A DNA stretch of 64,000 bases, from NCBI GenBank assembly GCA_001724215.1, contig MEDW01000003.1, positions 1 through 64,000 on the forward strand, written 5' to 3'. The notes beneath the pieces are model-generated. The model was not told the DNA's origin. It saw nothing but the letters and a program-made list of their open reading frames with translations, and searched no databases. This DNA is from Erythrobacter sp. SCN 62-14. Lineage in GTDB: Bacteria; Pseudomonadota; Alphaproteobacteria; Sphingomonadales; Sphingomonadaceae. Positions 20,953-30,875 of this stretch are shown piece after piece. A program made the position numbers and the translations under genes. How positions within the stretch are numbered: position 1 is the stretch's first letter; each line of letters starts with the position of its first letter.

Positions 20953-21085
20953 GGCGTTGAGTCTCCCTTCTCTTGGCCGGGCTATAGCGCAGGCTACACC
21001 GACCAGGTGCTTAGACAAAGGTCTTATGCTAACGCGTCCCCGCCGGGATCATATGCGCATCACTGTCGAGCGCAGCACAAACAGA

Positions 21086-21119
21086 AGGGGCGCAGCAGGC
21101 CAACACCTGCCGCGCCCCT
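21086..21119 (-). terminator. Putative hairpin terminator downstream of ompW
   Basis: AGGGGCGCAGCAGG-CCAACA-CCTGCCGCGCCCCT stem-loop just after the ompW-like stop, in minus orientation. Confidence 0.55.
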
Positions 21120-21146
21120 GCAGCTTTCTTGGGCTCTCGTAGCCGG

Positions 21147-21821
21147 TTAGAACCGGTAGGACACCCCGGCGCTGAGCACCCATGGGTCCAGCCGGTGATC
21201 GGTTTCGAGTGCCAGGGTGTTGCCTGCGAAAAATTGCGCGGTTGTGCCAATGAAATAGCGCTTGGCATCCAGCGAGAGGCCAAGTCCGCTGTCACCCAGT
21301 GCAATATCCACGCCCGCCTGCAGCGCAACGCCAAACTCGTTCGACAGGTTTGTGCGAGTAACGCCAATCGCCTGCGCGGTGCTGCCCGGCTTATCCGTCA
21401 ACCATATGAACAACGCAGGGCCTGCGCCGACATAGGGCTTGATGTCCTTGGCAAGGTCAAAATGATACTTGGCCGTCAGCGTGGCAGGCAAAAGCCGCGC
21501 CTCACGCACCAATTGTGCGCCCTGTGGCAGACCAGCAGTTGCCTTGACCTGATGCTGGGTGACCCCGGCAATCGTTTCGATCGAGACATTGTTGGTCACG
21601 AAATATTCGATGGCAGCCGTCGGCACGAAGTTGTCGGTTGCGTTCGTCTGGGTGTCGGCCGGCACGCCAACCAAATCAACGTTTACGCGCTTGATCTTGC
21701 CATCGGGCAAAACCGCGCTGCCCATGACCTTGACCTGGACGTCTCCGGCACGGTCCTGAGCCATCGCGGGACTGGCCGCCACGGCCAGCGCCGCACAGCC
21801 CAAAGTGATCAATTTATGCAT
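21147..21821 (-). CDS. ompW: OmpW family outer membrane protein
   Basis: Signal peptide, TAAIEYFVTNNVSIETIAGVTQHQV, KPYVGAGPALFIW, C-terminal GVSYRF. Confidence 0.88.
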   Translation of the reverse strand: MHKLITLGCAALAVAASPAMAQDRAGDVQVKVMGSAVLPDGKIKRVNVDLVGVPADTQTNATDNFVPTAAIEYFVTNNVSIETIAGVTQHQVKATAGLPQGAQLVREARLLPATLTAKYHFDLAKDIKPYVGAGPALFIWLTDKPGSTAQAIGVTRTNLSNEFGVALQAGVDIALGDSGLGLSLDAKRYFIGTTAQFFAGNTLALETDHRLDPWVLSAGVSYRF

Positions 21822-21918
21822 AATTCCTTCCCGTCCAGACAGCAGTGGTCGCGAACTGCAACCCAGGGTGTTTGCTGCCTATGGCGCCGCCGATAGCTTG
21901 ATGAGATGGCGATGCTCA

Positions 21919-21932
21919 TTGATCCCGATCAA
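21919..21932. promoter_or_regulatory. FNR/FixK-type binding box in the ompW-crp/fnr divergent intergenic region
   Basis: Perfect palindrome TTGATCCCGATCAA. Confidence 0.8.
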
Positions 21933-21970
21933 AGACGCAGCCGACATAATGCTCCATCTGAGCACCCATC

Positions 21971-22714
21971 ATGGCAAAGCGTCTGTCCCCAACTGCCGAT
22001 AATGGCATAGCCAAATTCCGGGCATCCTTGCCCGACGATCTGGCACACAGCGCGATCGCCGATGAACTGTGCGCAATCAGCCAGCACAAGCGTCTGATGA
22101 AAAGCGAAGCGCTCGTTTGCGATCCCCAAACTGATCGGCTCGTCTACATCGCGGCGGGAGCGGCCAAGCTGGTCGCACAGCCATCAGCAGGCAGCGAGAG
22201 CAATGCGATGCAAGTGCTGGCTTTCCATTTCCCGGGCGACATGATCTCAGTGCTGCGCGAGCGCGACAGCGATTTTCGCCTGATTGCGCTGGACCCGTGC
22301 GAGCTGTTGGTGTTTTCAACTGACAGATTTCTCGACATTGCCCAAGGCGAGCCAGCGATCCTGCGATGGGTGCTTACTCGCAGTCTGCAAGCGCTCCATC
22401 GCAGCCGCACTCGCATGATGCAGATGGGGCACAAATCGGCACGGCAAAGAGTGGCAGATTTCCTGATCTCGATGGCTGAGCACGGCGGCGGGCTGGCGGG
22501 CAAATCCTGTCGGCTGATCCTGCCGATGAGCCGGCGCGACATTGGTGACAGTCTGGGCCTCACGATCGAGACAGTCAGCCGCCAGTTTACCGAACTGCGC
22601 GAGGCTGGCCTGATCAAGACACAAGGCCGTTCTTTGGTCCAATTGCTGGATATGCCCGCTCTGGCCCAAGCTGCGGGCCAACACCGGTGTGCAGGAACCG
22701 TCCAGCACATTTGA
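21971..22714 (+). CDS. Crp/Fnr family transcriptional regulator (FixK/FnrL-like)
   Basis: cNMP-like beta-roll and FNR-type HTH LPMSRRDIGDSLGLTIETVSRQFTELREAGLI; adjacent to ccoN and two FNR boxes. Confidence 0.9.
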   Translation: MAKRLSPTADNGIAKFRASLPDDLAHSAIADELCAISQHKRLMKSEALVCDPQTDRLVYIAAGAAKLVAQPSAGSESNAMQVLAFHFPGDMISVLRERDSDFRLIALDPCELLVFSTDRFLDIAQGEPAILRWVLTRSLQALHRSRTRMMQMGHKSARQRVADFLISMAEHGGGLAGKSCRLILPMSRRDIGDSLGLTIETVSRQFTELREAGLIKTQGRSLVQLLDMPALAQAAGQHRCAGTVQHI

Positions 22715-22721
22715 CACAAAC

Positions 22722-22735
22722 TTGATTTAGATCAA
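22722..22735. promoter_or_regulatory. FNR/FixK-type binding box upstream of ccoN
   Basis: Perfect palindrome TTGATTTAGATCAA ending about 55 bp before the ccoN ATG. Confidence 0.85.
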
Positions 22736-22790
22736 TTCTAGCCACTCGGGGGCTCGTTAGTTGCGAGCTGACGAAAGGGGACTTTTCATC

Positions 22791-24458
22791 ATGGAATCAG
22801 TGGTACGGCGGCTTGGAATGTGGGGCGCAGTCCTCCTTCTGGCCATCATCGCGCTTGCTTTGGCGCAGGATACGGCCTTTGCCGTGCACATGGGCCTGAT
22901 CGCCTTTGTGGCGGCGCTTCTGGCAGTGCTGACAATGGTGCGGTTTGATCCGCTCGCACGCGCGCAAAGCATCTTCAAGATGCCGCCGGGGCCAAGCCGC
23001 TATGATGATGACGTGATCCGCTGGGGCGTGATTGCGACCATGTTCTGGGGGCTTGCAGGCCTACTCGTCGGCGTGATTATCGCCACCCAGCTCGTGTTCC
23101 CGCAATTGAATTTCGAACCCTGGTTCAATTTTGGCCGGGTGCGCCCGCTGCACACCAGCGCGGTGATTTTTGCGTTCGGCGGCAATGCCCTGATCGCAAC
23201 CAGTTTCTATGTGGTGCAGCGCACCTGCCGCACGACGCTGGCTTTCCCCGGCATGGCGCGGTTTGTGTTCTGGGGCTATCAGCTGTTCATCGTGCTCGCC
23301 GCCACCGGCTACCTGATGGGCGTCACCCAATCCAAGGAATATGCCGAGCCCGAATGGTATGTCGATCTGTGGCTTACCATCGTGTGGCTGGCCTATCTGG
23401 CGGTGTTCGTCGGCACGATTTTGCGCCGCCATGAACCGCATATCTATGTGGCCAACTGGTTCTTCCTCGCTTTCATCATCACTGTCGCCATGCTCCATGT
23501 GGTGAACAACCTTGCCATTCCGGTGAGCATTTTCGGATCGCGCAGCTACAGCGCCTTTGCCGGCGTTCAGGATGCGATGACCCAGTGGTGGTATGGCCAC
23601 AACGCGGTGGGTTTCTTCCTTACCGCAGGCTTCCTCGCGATGATGTATTACTTCGTGCCGAAGCAAGCGGGCCGCCCAGTCTATTCCTATCGCCTGTCGA
23701 TCATCCACTTCTGGTCGCTGATCTTCCTCTATATCTGGGCCGGGCCCCACCACCTCCATTACACCGCCCTGCCCGACTGGGCGCAGACGCTGGGCATGGT
23801 GTTTTCGATCATGCTGTGGATGCCTTCGTGGGGCGGGATGATCAACGGGCTGATGACCTTGAACGGCGCATGGGACAAGATCCGCACCGATCCGATTATC
23901 CGCATGATGGTGCTGGCGCTCGCCTTCTACGGGATGAGCACGTTTGAAGGCCCCGTCCTGTCGATCAAGGCAGTGAACTCGCTGTCGCACTACACCGACT
24001 GGACCATCGGCCACGTCCATTCCGGCGCGCTGGGCTGGAACGGCATGATCACCTTTGCCTGCCTCTACTTCCTGATCCCGCGCCTGTGGCAGCGTGAACG
24101 GATGTACTCGCTTCGTATGATCAACTGGCACTTCTGGCTCGCGACCGCTGGCATTGTTTTCTACGCCGCCAGCATGTGGGTCGCCGGGATCACGCAGGGC
24201 CTGATGTGGCGCGAATATGGCTCGGACGGATACCTCGTGAACAGCTTCATCGACACGGTGGTGGCGCTGGAAAAGATGTATGCGCTGCGTGCCTTTGGCG
24301 GGCTGCTCTACCTCTCGGGCGCGGTCATCATGTCCTACAATATGTGGATGACGATTGCCGGCAAGCTGCGCGACGAAGCGCCGCTGGGCGACACGCCGCA
24401 CGATGAGGCTGCCGACCGCCCGATTGTCGCACAGCCCCAAGCTCAACCCGCCGAATAA
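22791..24458 (+). CDS. ccoN: cbb3-type cytochrome c oxidase subunit I
   Basis: Haem-copper oxidase subunit: [65 protein letters not shown]. Confidence 0.98.
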   Translation: MESVVRRLGMWGAVLLLAIIALALAQDTAFAVHMGLIAFVAALLAVLTMVRFDPLARAQSIFKMPPGPSRYDDDVIRWGVIATMFWGLAGLLVGVIIATQLVFPQLNFEPWFNFGRVRPLHTSAVIFAFGGNALIATSFYVVQRTCRTTLAFPGMARFVFWGYQLFIVLAATGYLMGVTQSKEYAEPEWYVDLWLTIVWLAYLAVFVGTILRRHEPHIYVANWFFLAFIITVAMLHVVNNLAIPVSIFGSRSYSAFAGVQDAMTQWWYGHNAVGFFLTAGFLAMMYYFVPKQAGRPVYSYRLSIIHFWSLIFLYIWAGPHHLHYTALPDWAQTLGMVFSIMLWMPSWGGMINGLMTLNGAWDKIRTDPIIRMMVLALAFYGMSTFEGPVLSIKAVNSLSHYTDWTIGHVHSGALGWNGMITFACLYFLIPRLWQRERMYSLRMINWHFWLATAGIVFYAASMWVAGITQGLMWREYGSDGYLVNSFIDTVVALEKMYALRAFGGLLYLSGAVIMSYNMWMTIAGKLRDEAPLGDTPHDEAADRPIVAQPQAQPAE

Positions 24459-24482
24459 GCGCAGCAAGGAAGGAACTTACCC

Positions 24483-25250
24483 ATGAGCAATGCTGCACCC
24501 CCAAGCGACGTTTTTGATGGCCATAAAAAGCTTGAGAAGAACGTCACCCTGCTCGCCGCTGCCACTTTGGTGACAGTAGCCATCGGCGGGATTGTCGAAA
24601 TCGCGCCGCTGTTCTGGCTCGATAACACCATCGAGAAGGTGGAAGGGATGCGTCCCTATACCCCGCTCGAACAGGCGGGCCGCGATATCTACATCCGCGA
24701 AGGCTGCTACACCTGTCACAGCCAGATGATCCGCCCCTTCAGGGACGAGGTTGAACGCTATGGCCATTACAGCCTCGCCGCGGAATCTATGTATGATCAC
24801 CCCTTCCAGTGGGGATCAAAACGCACCGGGCCGGACTTGGCGCGCGTGGGCGGGCGCTATTCGGATGAATGGCACGTCCAGCACCTGAAAGCGCCGCGCT
24901 CGGTCGTGCCGGAAAGCATTATGCCCAGCTACGCTTTCCTTGCCGAAACGCCGCTCAAAGTGCCGAACCCTTCGGCCACGCTCACCGCGCTGAGGCGGGT
25001 CGGCGTGCCCTACAGCGATGTCGATATCGAGATGGCCGAGAAAGATCTGATGGCGCAGGCCAATCCCGATCTTGATCCGGGCGATCTCGTGGAGCGCTAT
25101 CCCAAGGCGCAGATCCGCGATTACGATGGCAACCCGCGCCGCGTCACCGAAATGGATGCGCTGGTCGCCTATCTCCAGATGCTTGGCACGCTGGTCGATG
25201 TGAACAGCGCGGCAGCGCAGGAACAACTCGCCAAGGAGAAGGGCCGGTGA
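24483..25250 (+). CDS. ccoO: cbb3-type cytochrome c oxidase monohaem subunit II
   Basis: [63 protein letters not shown]. Confidence 0.98.
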   Translation: MSNAAPPSDVFDGHKKLEKNVTLLAAATLVTVAIGGIVEIAPLFWLDNTIEKVEGMRPYTPLEQAGRDIYIREGCYTCHSQMIRPFRDEVERYGHYSLAAESMYDHPFQWGSKRTGPDLARVGGRYSDEWHVQHLKAPRSVVPESIMPSYAFLAETPLKVPNPSATLTALRRVGVPYSDVDIEMAEKDLMAQANPDLDPGDLVERYPKAQIRDYDGNPRRVTEMDALVAYLQMLGTLVDVNSAAAQEQLAKEKGR

Positions 25251-25411
25251 GCTTTTATGAAACCCTGCGCCATTTTGCCGACTCTTATTGGCTGGCGCTG
25301 ATCTTCGGCCTCTATCTGACGCTCTGCCTGTGGCATTTCCGCCCAGGCGCCAAGCGCCATGTCGAGACCGCCAAGCACTCGATTTTCAAGGATGACGACG
25401 ATGGCGAATAA
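25247..25411 (+). CDS. ccoQ: cbb3-type oxidase small subunit CcoQ
   Basis: GTG-start ORF read manually: [54 protein letters not shown]; overlaps the ccoO stop and ccoP start. Confidence 0.9.
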   Translation: MSFYETLRHFADSYWLALIFGLYLTLCLWHFRPGAKRHVETAKHSIFKDDDDGE

Positions 25412-26336
25412 GCGGATCGACGAGCCGACCGGCACCGAGACCGTCGGCCATGAATGGGATGGCATCGAGGAACTGAACACCCCGCTGCCGCGCTGGTGGC
25501 TGTGGACCTTCTATGCGACGATTGCGGTGGCGGCTGTCATTGTGGTGCTATACCCGGCGATCCCGATGCTGGAACGCGCGACCAAGGGAACACTGGGATG
25601 GACGAGCCGCGGGCAACTTGCCGCAGATATGAGCGCAGCTGACATGGCGCGCCAAAGCATCCGTGAGCAGATTGCGGTCACCGATATTGAACAATTGCCG
25701 CGCTCGCCGGAATTGTGGCAGGCTGCAATCAATGGCGGGGCGGCCGCGTTCCGGGTGAATTGTGTGCAATGCCATGGCGCAGGGGCTGCCGGTTCCGAAG
25801 GCTTCCCCAATCTCAACAATGATGATTGGCTGTGGGGCGGCACGCTTACCGATATCAAGCAGACCATCACCCATGGCATCCGCTGGGAAGCCGATGACAA
25901 CACCCGCATCAGCTTTATGCCGGCCTTTGGCGATATTTTCAGCAAGGCAGAGCTTGATGCAGTGACCGCCCATGTCCTTTCCTTGAGCGGGCAAGGCAAA
26001 GGCAGCGCCAAGGGCGCGAATATTTTCGCTGAAAACTGCGCCGCCTGCCATGGGCCAACCGGCGCAGGCGATCAGACCCAAGGCGCCCCGGCGCTGAACG
26101 ATGCAATCTGGCTCTTTGGCGGAAGCCCTGCTCAAGTTCGCAGCCAGATTGCCAACCCGCGCCACGGCGTGATGCCATCATGGGGTGACAGGCTTGATCC
26201 CGTCACCATCAAGATGCTGGCGGCCTATGTGCACTCGCGCGGCGGCGGCTTGACGCCTGAAGGCGATCCCGAAGCTGCCGCAGAGGAAATGCAGCAAGCC
26301 AGCAAGGCTCCTGCCAAGGCTGCCAATGATGGCTGA
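25401..26336 (+). CDS. ccoP: cbb3-type cytochrome c oxidase dihaem subunit III
   Basis: HEWDGIEELNTPLPRWWLWTFYATI; two CXXCH motifs (CVQCH, CAACH). Confidence 0.98.
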   Translation: MANKRIDEPTGTETVGHEWDGIEELNTPLPRWWLWTFYATIAVAAVIVVLYPAIPMLERATKGTLGWTSRGQLAADMSAADMARQSIREQIAVTDIEQLPRSPELWQAAINGGAAAFRVNCVQCHGAGAAGSEGFPNLNNDDWLWGGTLTDIKQTITHGIRWEADDNTRISFMPAFGDIFSKAELDAVTAHVLSLSGQGKGSAKGANIFAENCAACHGPTGAGDQTQGAPALNDAIWLFGGSPAQVRSQIANPRHGVMPSWGDRLDPVTIKMLAAYVHSRGGGLTPEGDPEAAAEEMQQASKAPAKAANDG

Positions 26337-27879
26337 CACGGGGCATCCCGATCAGACAAATAAGTCCCGCGATTGGGCAGGGGCGCTGGGTGAAAACCCT
26401 GCGCCCCAACCGGCGTCTGCGCCTGCGGGCGGCCCTCCTCCCCCACCCCAGCGCCCGGTCAAGCTTTATGAAGCGCGCAAGGCGGTGCACAATAAACGCA
26501 TTGATGGCCCGTTCCGGCGCTTCAAATGGCTGGTGATGCTGGTCACTTTGGGGATTTACTATGTGACCCCTTGGCTTCGCTGGGATCGCGGGCCGTTCGC
26601 GCCCGATCAGGCAGTGCTGATCGATCTTGAACATCGCCGCTTTTATATGTTCGATATCGAGATCTGGCCGCACGAATTCTATTTCGTGGCTGGCTGGCTG
26701 ATCATGGCGGGGATTGGCCTGTTTCTGGTGACCAGCGCGGTGGGCCGCGCGTGGTGCGGCTATGCCTGTCCGCAAACCGTGTGGACCGATCTGTTCCAGC
26801 ACGTTGATCGCTTTATCGACGGGGATCGCAACGCAAGAATGCGTCTTGATAAAGCCCCGTGGACAGCATCCAAGATCGCGCGGCGCGGGATCAAGTGGAC
26901 GATCTATCTTGCGATCAGCATGGCAACCGGCGGCGCGTGGATCCTCTATTTCGCCGATGCGCCCACGCTGTTTCGCGAATTCTTCACCGGCGAGGCTGCG
27001 TTTGTTGCCTATGCAACCGTGGGCATTCTCACCTTCACCACCTTCTGGCTCGGCGGTTTCATGCGCGAACAGGTGTGCATCTACATGTGCCCCTGGCCCC
27101 GCATTCAGGCGGCGATGCTCGATGAAAATTCGCTGATCGTGACTTACAAGGACTGGCGGGGCGAACCGCGCGGCAGTGTCAAGAAAGCGGAAAAAGCCCC
27201 CGACAAATTCGGGGACTGCGTGGATTGCAATATGTGCGTGGCGGTCTGCCCCACTGGCATCGACATCCGCGAAGGTCAACAGATTGGCTGCATCACCTGC
27301 GGGCTGTGCATTGATGCCTGCGACAAGGTGATGAAAGATGTCGGCCGCCCGCGCGGGCTGATCGATTACGCAACGCTCAACCAATGCGAAGCCGAAGCCG
27401 CAGGGGCCCCTGCCCAGCCTGCGTGGAAAGCTCTGCTCAGGGTGCGCACGTTCCTTTATCTCGGCGTGTGGAGCGCGATTGGCGCTGCGCTGCTGTTCGC
27501 GCTTGGCACGCGCACGCACACCGAGCTCACCGTGTCGCCCGATCGCAATCCGCCTTTCATGCTGATGAAGGATGGCGCGGTGCGCAACGCCTACACGCTT
27601 CGCCTCAGGAATATGCAGGCGCGCCCGCGCGATATGGAAGTGGCGCTGGTCGGCCTTCCCGAAGGCGCGCTGATGTGGACCGATGCGGTCAATATGGACG
27701 CCGCAGCCCCGCAACAGGTAATCTCGGTCCCTGCCAACGAAACCCGCATCATCCGCGCCTATGTGACAATCCCGGCAGGCACATACGCGGACAGCTTCAC
27801 CTTCCGCCTCACCTCATTGGCAGAGGACGGAGAGGTGGATCTTGCCCCTGCCAATTTCGCCCACCCTAAGGATCAATAA
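26326..27879 (+). CDS. ccoG: Cytochrome c oxidase accessory protein CcoG (FixG-like ferredoxin)
   Basis: AWCGYACPQTVWTDLFQHVDRFIDG; two ferredoxin motifs CVDCNMCVAVCPTGIDIR and CITCGLCIDACDKVM. Confidence 0.97.
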   Translation: MMADTGHPDQTNKSRDWAGALGENPAPQPASAPAGGPPPPPQRPVKLYEARKAVHNKRIDGPFRRFKWLVMLVTLGIYYVTPWLRWDRGPFAPDQAVLIDLEHRRFYMFDIEIWPHEFYFVAGWLIMAGIGLFLVTSAVGRAWCGYACPQTVWTDLFQHVDRFIDGDRNARMRLDKAPWTASKIARRGIKWTIYLAISMATGGAWILYFADAPTLFREFFTGEAAFVAYATVGILTFTTFWLGGFMREQVCIYMCPWPRIQAAMLDENSLIVTYKDWRGEPRGSVKKAEKAPDKFGDCVDCNMCVAVCPTGIDIREGQQIGCITCGLCIDACDKVMKDVGRPRGLIDYATLNQCEAEAAGAPAQPAWKALLRVRTFLYLGVWSAIGAALLFALGTRTHTELTVSPDRNPPFMLMKDGAVRNAYTLRLRNMQARPRDMEVALVGLPEGALMWTDAVNMDAAAPQQVISVPANETRIIRAYVTIPAGTYADSFTFRLTSLAEDGEVDLAPANFAHPKDQ

Positions 27880-28340
27880 TGAGCAGCGAGCACCCCTCGA
27901 AGGGCAAATTCACCGGACGCCACATGGCGATCATCATGGTGGCAGGCTTTGGCATTGTGATCGCGGTCAACGCCACCATGGCGGCCTATGCGATTGGCGG
28001 CTTTCACGGCGTGGTGGTGGAAAATTCCTATGTCGCGAGCCAGAAATTCAATGGCTGGCTGGAAGAAGCCGAACAGGCGCGCGCGCTCGGCTGGCAGGTG
28101 AGGCCCGAGCGCAGCAATGATGGCCATGTGTTGCTGCGCACCGCAGGCGTTCCCGAAGGCACGCGGTTCGAGGCCGCCCTGCGCCGCCCACTGGGTGAGA
28201 AAGCCTTTGCCGATCTCACCTTCCGCTCGCTTGGCGATGGGCTGTGGCGCTCGGACCAGCCGGTTGACGAGGGCCGCTGGCTGATCCGGCTGTCAGCCGA
28301 TGCCGGCGCGATAACCTGGGCCGAGGAAAGCGAATTCTAG
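27879..28340 (+). CDS. ccoH: FixH/CcoH family protein
   Basis: FTGRHMAIIMVAGFGIVIAVNATMAAYAIGGFHGVVVENSYVASQKFNGWL. Confidence 0.93.
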   Translation: MSSEHPSKGKFTGRHMAIIMVAGFGIVIAVNATMAAYAIGGFHGVVVENSYVASQKFNGWLEEAEQARALGWQVRPERSNDGHVLLRTAGVPEGTRFEAALRRPLGEKAFADLTFRSLGDGLWRSDQPVDEGRWLIRLSADAGAITWAEESEF

Positions 28341-28342
28341 CA

Positions 28343-30478
28343 ATGAATGCCCCCGCCCCCCTTACTGCGCCGGAAGAACGCCCGCTTGCCGCGACCCGCT
28401 TCACCGTGCCGGGGATGCGGTGTGCAGGCTGCATCGCCAAGATTGAGCGCGAACTGCCCAAGACCCCCGGCATTCATACCGCACGCGCCAATTTCTCGGC
28501 CAAGCGCGTGGCGATTGAACATGATCCGGGGCTGGATGAAGCAGTGCTCGAACGCGCTCTGCTCTCGCTCGGCTTTGAAGCGCAGCGCGTGGCCGATAAT
28601 CCTCTCGGAACCGACGCGAAAGAGCGCAAGCAACTCACCCGCGCTCTCGGCGTGGCAGGCTTTGGCATGATGAATGTGATGCTGCTCTCCGTCAGCATCT
28701 GGTCGGGCGCGGACGGGGCGACCAAGCACCTGTTTCATTGGCTTTCCGCGCTGATCGCCCTGCCGGTTATTGCCTATTCGGGCCGCCCCTTCTTTGCCAG
28801 CGCTTGGATGGCGCTGAGCCACAAGCGCACCAATATGGACGTGCCGATCTCGATTGGGGTGATCCTGGCAACCGCCTTGAGCATCTATGAGACGATCACA
28901 GGGGGCGAACACGCCTATTTCGAAAGCGCGGTGATGCTGCTGTTTTTCCTGCTCGCAGGGCGCGCGCTCGATGCCGAAATGCGCACGCGGACGCGCGCCG
29001 GGATTGGCGCCTTGCTGGGCCGGATGGGCAAGAGCGCCAGCGTGATTGCGCCCGATGGTTCAACGCGCCGCGTCGCCGCCGAAGCGCTTGAACCCGGCAT
29101 GCTGGTGCTCCTCGCCGCTGGCGAGGCGCTGGCCGCCGATGGCGTGGTGGAACAGGGTGCGAGCACGCTTGATAACGCTATGTTGACGGGCGAAAGCCTG
29201 CCCGAGCCGGTCTCGGTGGGAAGCGAAGTTCACGCAGGCGCAATCAATCTGGGCGCACCGATCCAGGTGCGCCTCACCCGTGTGGCCGAGGACACAGCCT
29301 TGGCCGAAATCGCCCGGTTGATGGACGAGGCGGGCCAATCGCGCAGCCACTATGTGCGCATCGCTGATCGCGCCAGCCGCGCCTATGCGCCGGTGGTCCA
29401 CACTCTTGCTGCACTGGCATTCGTGGGCTGGATGATCGCAGGCGCAGGCGTGCACCAATCGCTGGTGATCGCGATTGCGGTGCTGATTATCACCTGTCCC
29501 TGCGCAATGGGCCTGGCTGTGCCTTCTGCCCAAGTGGTGGCCTCGGGCGCGCTGCTCAAACGCGGGCTGTTGGTCAAGGACGGGAGCGCGCTGGAACGGC
29601 TTGCCGAATGCGACATGGCGCTGTTCGACAAGACCGGCACGCTGACCCTGGGCGAACCGCGCCCGGATATTGCGGCGCTGGATGCAGAAGCGCGCAGCGT
29701 CGCGCTGGGATTGGCGCAGGCGAGCCGTCATCCCTTGAGCAAGGGGCTTGCCGCCAGCCTGCTGCGGGAAGGGGTGGAGCCTGCACCCATCGCCAACATC
29801 CACGAGGCAAGCGGCGAAGGGCTGAGCGGCGAGTGGCAGGGCGTGTTGGTCGCGCTTGAGCGGCCCGACAGCGCCACCAGCGCGCTGGCCACGCGCCTTG
29901 TTATTGGCGAGCACAGCCAGATTATCACTTTTGCCGATCCGCTGCGCAGCGATGCGGCCGCGACGATCACGGCGCTCGGCCAATGGAATATCAGCGCGCA
30001 GATCCTCTCGGGTGACCGCGCTGCGCCGGTTGCCGAGGTGGCAGCCGAACTTGGCCTTGAAGCCACCGCCGAGGCCAGCCCGCAGGCCAAACTCGCCGCC
30101 TTGGAGGCCCTTCGCGCTGAAGGCCGCCGCCCGCTGATGGTGGGCGATGGGCTGAATGATGGCCCAGCACTCGCCGCCGCCCATGCCTCGATTGCGCCGG
30201 GCACGGCTTCGGACGCCAGCCAGCAGGCCGCCGACGCGGTGTTCATTGGTGAAAAGCTCATGCCCGTCGCCCTCGCCATCCGGGTGGCGCGGCGCACCAT
30301 GCAGATCGTGCGGCAGAATTTCGGCTTCTCGATTGTCTATAATGTGCTTGCCGTGCCGCTCGCGCTGTTCGGCTATGTCACGCCGCTGATTGCCGCGATT
30401 GCCATGTCGCTAAGCTCGCTGGTGGTGGTCGCCAATTCGCTGCGCCTCGCCAGCAGCGCGAAGGAGCCGCGCGGGTGA
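28343..30478 (+). CDS. ccoI: Cu-translocating P-type ATPase for cbb3 maturation
   Basis: HMA motif GMRCAGC, CPCAMGLAVPS, DKTGTLTLGEP, GDGLNDGPAL. Confidence 0.96.
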   Translation: MNAPAPLTAPEERPLAATRFTVPGMRCAGCIAKIERELPKTPGIHTARANFSAKRVAIEHDPGLDEAVLERALLSLGFEAQRVADNPLGTDAKERKQLTRALGVAGFGMMNVMLLSVSIWSGADGATKHLFHWLSALIALPVIAYSGRPFFASAWMALSHKRTNMDVPISIGVILATALSIYETITGGEHAYFESAVMLLFFLLAGRALDAEMRTRTRAGIGALLGRMGKSASVIAPDGSTRRVAAEALEPGMLVLLAAGEALAADGVVEQGASTLDNAMLTGESLPEPVSVGSEVHAGAINLGAPIQVRLTRVAEDTALAEIARLMDEAGQSRSHYVRIADRASRAYAPVVHTLAALAFVGWMIAGAGVHQSLVIAIAVLIITCPCAMGLAVPSAQVVASGALLKRGLLVKDGSALERLAECDMALFDKTGTLTLGEPRPDIAALDAEARSVALGLAQASRHPLSKGLAASLLREGVEPAPIANIHEASGEGLSGEWQGVLVALERPDSATSALATRLVIGEHSQIITFADPLRSDAAATITALGQWNISAQILSGDRAAPVAEVAAELGLEATAEASPQAKLAALEALRAEGRRPLMVGDGLNDGPALAAAHASIAPGTASDASQQAADAVFIGEKLMPVALAIRVARRTMQIVRQNFGFSIVYNVLAVPLALFGYVTPLIAAIAMSLSSLVVVANSLRLASSAKEPRG

Positions 30479-30624
30479 CAGGCCTTGCCTTCCTCATCCC
30501 CATCGCGCTCGGCATGGGCGCCTTGGGCCTTGCCGCCTTCATGTGGTCGATGAAAGCAGGCCAGTACGAGGATATGGACGGGGCTGCCAACCGCATCCTC
30601 ATTGATGAGGAGGACGAGGCGTGA
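30475..30624 (+). CDS. ccoS: cbb3 oxidase maturation protein CcoS
   Basis: GTG-start ORF read manually: MTGLAFLIPIALGMGALGLAAFMWSMKAGQYEDMDGAANRILIDEEDEA. Confidence 0.92.
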   Translation: MTGLAFLIPIALGMGALGLAAFMWSMKAGQYEDMDGAANRILIDEEDEA

Positions 30625-30830
30625 GCATCTCCCCCGCCTTTGCGCTCGCTGCCCTTATCCCGGTGCTGATCGGGCCTTTGCCGCAGGAAAGCGCCATGCT
30701 CACCGCCAAGCTGTGCGGCGGCGGCGAAATCACGATCCCGCTGGGTCAAGACACCCCCAGCGAGCGCGAGTGCCACCCCAAGGCCTGCCATGCCGGAACC
30801 TGCCGCGAGAAAGCAAAGCGCGGCAATTGA
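30621..30830 (+). CDS. Small exported Cys-rich protein downstream of ccoS
   Basis: 69 aa, hydrophobic N-terminus, LCGGGEITIPLGQDTPSERECHPKACHAGTC; overlaps the ccoS stop. Confidence 0.65.
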   Translation: MSISPAFALAALIPVLIGPLPQESAMLTAKLCGGGEITIPLGQDTPSERECHPKACHAGTCREKAKRGN

Positions 30831-30875
30831 TCCAGCGCAAAGACGCACGCGCGCCGGGGCTGTCTAACAGCCCTC

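Noticed and set aside
23061-27714. Long minus-strand ORFs opposite ccoNOP and ccoG
   Set aside because: Antisense to unmistakable cbb3 genes; no domain support.
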